Shown: in pieces, positions 18,113 through 22,555 of the stretch
Layout of the letters: each line of letters begins with the position of its first letter
Numbering within the stretch: position 1 is the first letter of the stretch
DNA from: JBNLBT01 sp050303435
GTDB taxonomy: Bacteria > Pseudomonadota > Gammaproteobacteria > Xanthomonadales > Marinicellaceae
DNA: 22,555 bases
Assembly: GCA_050303435.1 (NCBI GenBank)
Contig: JBNLBT010000052.1
Coordinates: forward strand, 1 to 22,555
Direction of reading: 5' to 3'
The notes under the pieces: model-generated
The model's input: the letters and a program-made list of their open reading frames with translations, nothing else
Databases searched by the model: none
What the model was told of the DNA's origin: nothing
Made by a program: the position numbers and the translations under genes

Positions 18113-18670
18113 TCAGATTTCCATCAATTCCTTTTCTTTGACTTCCGCCAGCTCATCCACTTTATTGACGAATTTGTCGGTCAGATCCTGAATCTGCTTT
18201 TCGGACTGGTGCATCTGATCTTCGGTGATTTCCTTTTCGTTCTGAAGTTGCTTGATGTCGTGATTGGCGTCGCGGCGAATGTTGCGAATCGCGACCTTGG
18301 CCTGCTCGCTGATTTGCCCCACCACTTTAACCAGCTCTTTGCGGCGTTCTTCGGTCAACGGCGGCAAAGGAATGCGGATGGTCATGCCGGCACTCACCGG
18401 ATTGAGCCCCAGGTCGGAACTCATGATGGCCTTTTCGATCGGCGCGATCATGTTTTTTTCCCACGGTGTGACCGCCAGGGTGCGCGCATCTTGCACACTC
18501 ACATTGGCCACCTGGTTCAGCGGTGTTTCATTGCCGTAATAGTCCACATGAATGCCATCAAGCAGCGCAGTGTTGGCCCGACCGGTGCGCACACCCTTCA
18601 GTTCGTGTTGAAACGATTCGATGGATTTGCCCATTCTCACTTCGGCATCCTTGATGATGTCATTGATCAT
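18113..18670 (-). CDS. frr: Ribosome recycling factor
   Basis: Splits post-termination ribosomes together with EF-G. It has 185 residues, exactly the usual size. MINDIIKDAEVRMGKSIESF starts helix 1, and ELKGVRTGRANTALLDGIHVDYYG is the strongly conserved core. TPWEKNMIAPIEKAIMSSDLGLNP follows, with IRIPLPPLTEERRKELVK before the last long helices. It starts 12 bases after the pyrH stop, with CAGGT as a ribosome site. It sits in the near-universal order rpsB-tsf-pyrH-frr. Confidence 0.98.
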   Translation of the reverse strand: MINDIIKDAEVRMGKSIESFQHELKGVRTGRANTALLDGIHVDYYGNETPLNQVANVSVQDARTLAVTPWEKNMIAPIEKAIMSSDLGLNPVSAGMTIRIPLPPLTEERRKELVKVVGQISEQAKVAIRNIRRDANHDIKQLQNEKEITEDQMHQSEKQIQDLTDKFVNKVDELAEVKEKELMEI

Positions 18671-18682
18671 GATTCAGACCTG

Positions 18683-19405
18683 TTATCCGGTTACGATTGT
18701 GCCAATGTTACTACCCTTGACTATTTCCATCAAGGCGTTTTCCTGGCCCATGTTGAAGATGCGAATGGGCATTTTCTGGTCTCTGCACAAGACCACCGCC
18801 GCGGTGTCCATGACTTCCAGTTTCTTTTCAATCACTTCGTCGTAGGTGAGGTGATCGTATTTTGTGGCGTTGGGATTTTTCACCGGATCGGCCGAATAAA
18901 TGCCGTCCACCTTGGTGGCTTTGAGCACCACGTTGGCACCCACTTCTATGGCCCGCAGACAGGCCGCCGAATCGGTGGTGAAAAACGGATTGCCAATGCC
19001 CGCCGCAAACACCGTGATGTTGCGTTTTTGCAAATGCCGAATGGCGCGCCGGCGAATGTAGTCTTCACACACTTCGTGAATCTGGATGGCGGACATGACC
19101 CGCACTTTGATGCCCTGTTTTTCCAACGCATTCTGCAACGCCAGGGAATTGATCACCGTGGCCAGCATGCCCATGTGGTCACCGGTGACCCGGTCGATGC
19201 CGGACTTGGCCAGCCCGGCGCCGCGGAAAATGTTGCCGCCACCGATGACGATGCCAACTTCAACGCCCAGGTTGTGCACCTGGGCGATTTCCGCGGAGAT
19301 CCGGTTGATGACGTTGGGGTCGATGCCATAGTCTTCCTCGCCCATCAGCGCTTCGCCGCTGAGCTTCAGCAACACCCGTTTATAGACCAAGGAGTTATTC
19401 TCCAC
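18683..19405 (-). CDS. pyrH: Uridylate kinase
   Basis: Phosphorylates UMP to UDP for RNA and sugar-nucleotide synthesis; in bacteria it is a hexameric amino-acid-kinase-fold enzyme regulated by GTP and UTP. It has 240 residues (E. coli 241). Motifs are YKRVLLKLSGEALMG (phosphate loop), GIVIGGGNIFRGAG, GIGNPFFTTDSAA and KVDGIYSADP. The start is a GTG at 19405, eleven bases inside tsf, giving a length that aligns with E. coli PyrH. A TTG at 19390 with GGAG nine bases ahead is an alternative start that would remove only five residues. Confidence 0.97.
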   Translation of the reverse strand: MENNSLVYKRVLLKLSGEALMGEEDYGIDPNVINRISAEIAQVHNLGVEVGIVIGGGNIFRGAGLAKSGIDRVTGDHMGMLATVINSLALQNALEKQGIKVRVMSAIQIHEVCEDYIRRRAIRHLQKRNITVFAAGIGNPFFTTDSAACLRAIEVGANVVLKATKVDGIYSADPVKNPNATKYDHLTYDEVIEKKLEVMDTAAVVLCRDQKMPIRIFNMGQENALMEIVKGSNIGTIVTG

Positions 19406-20273
19406 GGGCTTGGGCCATCACCTCTTCGACAAAATTGTCTTCTTTTTTCTCAATGCCCTCGCCCACTTCAAAACGCACGAACTGGGTCACGCTGGCGCCA
19501 TTGGATTTCAGCAGTTTTTCAACCGTGGTATCGGGGTCTTTAACAAAGCCCTGACCCAACAGGGTGATGTCGGCCAAAAACTTGCGCAAACGGCCCTGCA
19601 CCATTTTTTCAATGATTTCTGCCGGTTTGCCGGAATCCTGAGCCTGCGCAATGAGGATTTCCTTTTCTTTCTCCAGCACTTCACTGGAGACGTCTTTTTC
19701 TGCCACGAATTCTGGATTGGCAGCGGCCACGTGCATGGCCAGATCTTTGCGCAAATCTTCATCGCCACCGATGACATCGATGACCACGCCAATTTTCTGA
19801 CCGTGCAGGTAATGACCCAGCTCACCGCCCTGACTTTCGATCAGTTGCACGCGACGCAACTGCACATTTTCACCGATTTTGGCGATCAGATCGGTGCGCA
19901 ATTCTTCCACGGTTTTACCGTCCAGCTCTGAGGCCAACACCGCTTCAGCGCTGTCCAGTGATTGCGCCAGGGCGTGATCGGTGACCCGCTGTGCAAAGTC
20001 CAGGAAATTTCCGTCCTTGGCAACGAAATCGGTTTCGCAATTGATTTCAGCCACAGCGATGCGTTTGGCGTCGTCCGAACTGGCCACTTTGATGACCCCT
20101 TCAGCGGCCACACGGCCGGCTTTTTTGGCGGCTTTCGCTGCACCGGATTTTCTCAGGTTTTCAACGGCGGTTTCGATGTCACCGTTGGTTTCCACCAGCG
20201 CTTTTTTGCACTCCATCATGCCGGCACCGGTGCGCTCCCTCAGTTCTTTAACCATGGATGCGGTTATGCTCAT
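19395..20273 (-). CDS. tsf: Translation elongation factor Ts
   Basis: Nucleotide exchange factor for EF-Tu. It has 292 residues (E. coli 283). The N-terminal UBA-like domain has VKELRERTGAGMMECKKAL. The second signature EINCETDFVAK contains D82 and F83, equivalents of E. coli Asp80 and Phe81 that reach into EF-Tu. KIGENV and YLHGQKIG (H157, equivalent to E. coli His147) are intact, and the C-terminal module ends VRFEVGEGIEKKEDNFVEEVMAQ. A strong Shine-Dalgarno GAGGAA lies five bases before the ATG. It is 74 bases downstream of rpsB; the gap holds a stable hairpin. It serves here as the reference against which the second EF-Ts-like gene was compared. Confidence 0.99.
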   Translation of the reverse strand: MSITASMVKELRERTGAGMMECKKALVETNGDIETAVENLRKSGAAKAAKKAGRVAAEGVIKVASSDDAKRIAVAEINCETDFVAKDGNFLDFAQRVTDHALAQSLDSAEAVLASELDGKTVEELRTDLIAKIGENVQLRRVQLIESQGGELGHYLHGQKIGVVIDVIGGDEDLRKDLAMHVAAANPEFVAEKDVSSEVLEKEKEILIAQAQDSGKPAEIIEKMVQGRLRKFLADITLLGQGFVKDPDTTVEKLLKSNGASVTQFVRFEVGEGIEKKEDNFVEEVMAQARGE

Positions 20274-20290
20274 TTCAATTCCTCATTTCG

Positions 20291-20312
20291 GGCAGCCCGT
20301 TGCCGGACTGCC
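20291..20312 (-). promoter_or_regulatory. GNRA-loop hairpin in the rpsB-tsf gap
   Basis: On the minus strand positions 20312-20291 form a nine-base-pair stem (one G-U pair) closed by a GCAA tetraloop. No T-tract follows, so it is not an ordinary intrinsic terminator. It ends six bases before the tsf ribosome binding site (20284-20279). It could act as an attenuator, an mRNA-stability element or a modulator of tsf translation; the structure is seen, the role is inference. Confidence 0.55.
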
Positions 20313-20347
20313 GGTTTATTAAATGATCGATCGCTGGGCGGTCGGTC

Positions 20348-21358
20348 TTATTCGTCGTCGGCCGCTTTACTGGCGGTTTTCTTGGCCACTTTTTTCTTGG
20401 TGGTTTTCTTGGCCACTTTCTTGGCGGTCTTCTTGGCCACTTTTTTGGCGGTTTTCTTGGCCACTTTTTTCACAGATTCATCAGATTCGGCTTGCTCGTC
20501 AGCGACTTCGGCGGCTGTTTCAGCCACCGCATCGGCTTCAGCCGCTGCATCATCCGCGTCCGCTTCGACGGCTTTTTTCACGGTTTTCTTCACCGTCTTT
20601 TTCTCGGCTTTGGCTTCCGCCTCTTGCGCGTCATCGCCTGTTTTCTCAGCCACCTCTTCCACCGGCGCCAACTGCATGGAGGCACGGCCTTCCAGCACCG
20701 CATCGGCCACGGTTGCGGTGTACAGACGAATCGCTTTGATTGAATCGTCGTTGCCAGGCACCATGTAATCAATGCGTTCAAACGAATTGTTGGTGTCAAC
20801 CACAGCCACCACCGGGATGCCCAGTTTTTTGGCTTCATTGATGGCAATGGATTCGTACGCAGTGTCGATGACGAACAGCGCATCGGGCAATCCTTTCATG
20901 TCCTTGATGCCGCCCAGGGATTTTTCCAGTTTGGCCATTTCCCGGCTCATTTCCAGCTGCTCTTTTTTAACAAATTTAACCAGTTTGCCTTCGGCCTGCA
21001 TTTGCTCCAGGTCGGTCAAGCGACGGATCGATTGTTTGACCGTCTTGTAGTTGGTCAACATGCCACCCAGCCAGCGGTGTGAAACAAACGGCATGCCGCA
21101 GCGCAGGGCTTCTTCACGAATCGACTTGCTGGCAGCGCGTTTGGTGCCAACGAACAACACTTTGCCGCGGCGAGAAGCCACTTTGCTGATGAAGTTCAGT
21201 GCGTCGTGAAACAATTCCTGAGTTTTTTGCAGGTTGACCAGGTGAATTTTATTCTTCGCGCCGTGCAAATAAGGCGACATTTTGGGGTTCCAGTATCTGG
21301 TGTTGTGACCGAAATGGGCACCAGCTTCCAGCAGCTGTTTAACTGTGACGTTAGCCAT
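20348..21358 (-). CDS. rpsB: 30S ribosomal protein S2 with long histone-like C-terminal tail
   Basis: The core (residues 1 to about 235) is a normal S2: VTVKQLLEAGAHFGH at the N-terminus, RYWNPKMSPYLHGAKN, HRWLGGMLTNYKTV, the coiled-coil region, and PDALFVIDTAYESIAINEAKKLGIPVVAVVDTN, then RLYTATVADAVLEGRAS. The total is 336 residues against 241 in E. coli. The extra ~100 residues are low-complexity: a KKTVKKTVKK cluster (253-262), an Ala/Asp/Glu block (264-295), and a lysine-rich stretch of KKxA repeats (297-331), ending ADDE. The tail is in frame and uses the same codon style, so it appears real rather than a frameshift. The S2 core binds the 30S near the platform; the tail could contact RNA. 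It has its own promoter and leader. Confidence 0.97.
   Translation of the reverse strand: MANVTVKQLLEAGAHFGHNTRYWNPKMSPYLHGAKNKIHLVNLQKTQELFHDALNFISKVASRRGKVLFVGTKRAASKSIREEALRCGMPFVSHRWLGGMLTNYKTVKQSIRRLTDLEQMQAEGKLVKFVKKEQLEMSREMAKLEKSLGGIKDMKGLPDALFVIDTAYESIAINEAKKLGIPVVAVVDTNNSFERIDYMVPGNDDSIKAIRLYTATVADAVLEGRASMQLAPVEEVAEKTGDDAQEAEAKAEKKTVKKTVKKAVEADADDAAAEADAVAETAAEVADEQAESDESVKKVAKKTAKKVAKKTAKKVAKKTTKKKVAKKTASKAADDE
20366..20470 (-). repeat. Twelve-base tandem repeats encoding KKxA units of the S2 tail
   Basis: The DNA encoding residues 297-331 of S2 is built of imperfect 12-base units (AAR AAR RYS GCC type), alternating KKVA and KKTA, so that 24-base blocks recur. Such coding repeats can change in number by slippage; strain-to-strain length variation would be expected if they are unconstrained. 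Confidence 0.85.
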
Positions 21359-21405
21359 CGTGATTACCTATGAATTTAAGGGTTTTAAAACAATGCACAA
21401 AACCA

Positions 21406-21447
21406 TGACAGCCAACCGATCTTTCTAAAGACGGCACCCGACTGCCA
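21406..21447 (-). promoter_or_regulatory. Structured rpsB leader, candidate S2 autoregulatory element
   Basis: Within the ~160-base leader, TGGCAG (21447-21442) can pair with CTGTCA (21411-21406). Nested inside is a hairpin CCG-TCTT, loop TAGA, AAGA-bulge-CGG (21434-21416). E. coli and other Gammaproteobacteria control rpsB-tsf by S2 binding to the rpsB leader, so a structured leader here is expected. The exact fold was drawn by eye and may not be the lowest-energy one. The ribosome site is probably AGGT, seven bases before the rpsB ATG. Confidence 0.45.
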
Positions 21448-21523
21448 CCGGGGTCCTGCACAGACATTCAATTGACCGGAAACCAAAACACATGGATTCG
21501 GCGCCCGGACAAAAAGCGCGGGG

Positions 21524-21553
21524 ATTTTACCACACGCCGACGCGTGCAGGCAA
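21524..21553 (-). promoter_or_regulatory. Sigma70-type promoter of rpsB
   Basis: On the minus strand TTGCCT (21553-21548) is followed after 18 bases by TAAAAT (21529-21524). The -10 is followed by CCCCGCGC, a GC-rich discriminator typical of stringently controlled ribosomal promoters. Transcription would start near 21517, leaving a leader of about 160 bases. The promoter sits just after the stop of the upstream EF-Ts-like gene. Confidence 0.75.
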
Positions 21554-21586
21554 GCCGCGATGCAAATCATTCTCTGCGGCAGAAAA

Positions 21587-22423
21587 TCAGTCCCACACCG
21601 GTTTGGCATCGACCACGGCGCAGCGGCGAAAACGCAGCACCGCGGCCTGGCGTCTGGTGAGCCATTGCGCCACCGAGAGCTCGGTCTGCAGGTGCCATGG
21701 CTGACGCAACAACAGCGCCTCATCCAGTCGCTGTTGCAACAGTCTTTCGCCGCGTTCATCCACCCGCCACTCAGGCACACCCTGTTCACGGGCCTGCGCG
21801 CGCGCTGCACGCTGCATGCCTTTCAATGCCTCTGTGGACAGGGATTGTTGCGACACCGCAATGGCGGGATGGATCACCAGTTGTCGCGCCAACAATTCGC
21901 GCTCTGTGGCCTCAGCACCGGTCACTTCCACCGCCGCTGCGATGAGTCCGCGGTGATTGCACACGGCGAGTGCACCATCTTCTGCGCACAGCCATTGGTA
22001 ACTGAATAAACCCACGCGCTCACGCATTTGCGCGGCCAACCATTCCAGACGCTGCGCCACCGTCTGGCCTTCGGCTGTGCAAGTCGCATTCAATAGATCT
22101 CCGACGGCACGCACGCGTTGTTGCACAGCGCAGTGCACAATGGCCTCAAGCGTTTGCCTGAATTCCGTGCAATTGGCGGCGAAATCGCTTTCACACTTCA
22201 CGTGCGCAATGGCAGCAAATTTGGCATCGGCGTCACACAGCGCCAGCACACGCCCGGCGGGTGCACAACGATTGGCACGCGCCTGCGCACGCTGTTGTTG
22301 TTGCGCTTCCAGCTTCAAGCGCGCTTGCTGCAACGATCCATGGCTCTGTTCAAGCGCTGTTTTACAGTCCAGCAGGCTGGCGCCAGTGAGTGCACGCAAT
22401 TCTTTGATGTCTTCTGTGCTCAT
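21587..22423 (-). CDS. Diverged second elongation factor Ts (EF-Ts paralog)
   Basis: A 278-residue protein, clearly an EF-Ts homologue but not the housekeeping one. The N-terminus IKELRALTGASLLDCKTAL matches the UBA-like EF-Ts start. The second signature has decayed to VKCESDFAAN but keeps D80 and F81. From residue 121 to 268 it aligns to the tsf product of this window without a gap; I count 37 identities in 148. H157 (E. coli His147) is kept. KIGEN has become QMRER, the lysines of AAKKAG are replaced by an R/Q stretch, and the last ~20 tsf residues are missing. It has ten cysteines against two in tsf, and six tryptophans against none. AAGGA seven bases before the ATG is a good ribosome site. 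I see no convincing promoter in the 132 bases upstream and no terminator before the rpsB promoter, so read-through into rpsB is possible. The function is unknown: an alternative exchange factor, an EF-Tu sequestering protein or a regulator are all open. Confidence 0.88.
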   Translation of the reverse strand: MSTEDIKELRALTGASLLDCKTALEQSHGSLQQARLKLEAQQQQRAQARANRCAPAGRVLALCDADAKFAAIAHVKCESDFAANCTEFRQTLEAIVHCAVQQRVRAVGDLLNATCTAEGQTVAQRLEWLAAQMRERVGLFSYQWLCAEDGALAVCNHRGLIAAAVEVTGAEATERELLARQLVIHPAIAVSQQSLSTEALKGMQRAARAQAREQGVPEWRVDERGERLLQQRLDEALLLRQPWHLQTELSVAQWLTRRQAAVLRFRRCAVVDAKPVWD

Positions 22424-22513
22424 GCCTTTTTCCTTGGGTGCAGGATTGTTTCAATTGAGTGCCGTGTGTTTGACCCACCGCACTGGGGATGACACACCGG
22501 CAGCCCGCGTCAC

Positions 22514-22542
22514 TTGTCAGAGTGCATGCCAACCGCTACAAT
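22514..22542 (+). promoter_or_regulatory. Divergent sigma70-type promoter at window edge
   Basis: TTGTCA (22514-22519), a 17-base spacer and TACAAT (22537-22542) form a near-consensus promoter firing rightward out of the window. In Gammaproteobacteria the gene divergent from rpsB is usually map (methionine aminopeptidase); that identity is inferred from synteny only. The ATG at 22545 lies too close to the -10 to be the start. Confidence 0.65.
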
Positions 22543-22555
22543 CGATGCCCGTGAT

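Noticed and set aside
18209..19543. Long plus-strand open frame (444 codons) opposite frr and pyrH
   Set aside because: Spans two certain minus-strand genes and their gap; His/Phe-rich antisense translation with no recognisable domain.
20366..20470. Short regularly spaced repeats that could suggest a CRISPR array
   Set aside because: Units are contiguous 12/24-base coding repeats without unique spacers.
20323..20739. Plus-strand frame encoding a Trp/Phe/Ser-rich repetitive peptide
   Set aside because: It is the mirror of the lysine repeat tail of S2; the repeats come from the S2 frame.
21567..21586. Inverted repeat TCTG-CCG-CAGA just after the EF-Ts paralog stop
   Set aside because: Very short stem with three-base loop and no T-tract, so not called as a terminator.

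Overview
The window is a bacterial chromosome segment of moderately high GC. Almost all of it is one long minus-strand block whose order, read in the direction of transcription, is: EF-Ts-like gene, rpsB, tsf, pyrH, frr, uppS, cdsA, dxr, rseP, bamA, skp, lpxD, fabZ, lpxA, lpxB, rnhB, dnaE. This is the classic gammaproteobacterial translation/envelope cluster. The position of dxr after cdsA is as in Pseudomonas-type genomes, not between frr and uppS as in E. coli. A beta-helix surface-type protein ending in a short F-x-x-G-F tail suggests a lineage near the Xanthomonadales/Chromatiales side of the Gammaproteobacteria. That placement is an inference; no marker here fixes the genus.

Layout from the left. 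Positions 1-461 hold the end of an EamA-type transporter. Positions 577-1721 hold a two-gene plus-strand operon: an exported peroxiredoxin-like protein and an exported TlpA-like thioredoxin that overlap by four bases. Converging on it from the right is a minus-strand secreted right-handed beta-helix protein (1787-3535), which sits where accA often follows dnaE. From 3660 to 21358 lies the conserved block: dnaE (replication), rnhB, the lipid A genes lpxB, lpxA and lpxD with fabZ, the periplasmic chaperone skp, the outer-membrane assembly factor bamA, the protease rseP, the isoprenoid gene dxr, cdsA (phospholipid), uppS (undecaprenyl carrier), frr, pyrH, tsf and rpsB. Most neighbours overlap or lie a few bases apart, so translational coupling is likely. 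A good sigma70-type promoter with a GC-rich discriminator lies about 165 bases upstream of rpsB and is followed by a structured leader that probably carries S2 autoregulation.

The unusual part is the right-hand end. Upstream of rpsB, where map normally sits divergently, there is an extra 278-residue gene (21587-22423) that is a full-length, strongly diverged second EF-Ts. It aligns with the real tsf product of the same window without gaps over its last ~148 residues. It keeps the residues corresponding to E. coli EF-Ts Asp80, Phe81 and His147, but it has lost other signature residues and gained ten cysteines and six tryptophans. In addition, ribosomal protein S2 carries a ~100-residue tail of alternating lysine-rich and acidic blocks that ends in histone-H1-like KKxA repeats. 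Together these suggest a lineage-specific modification of the S2/EF-Ts arm of translation. A plus-strand promoter at the extreme right edge probably drives a divergent gene (map by synteny) outside the window.
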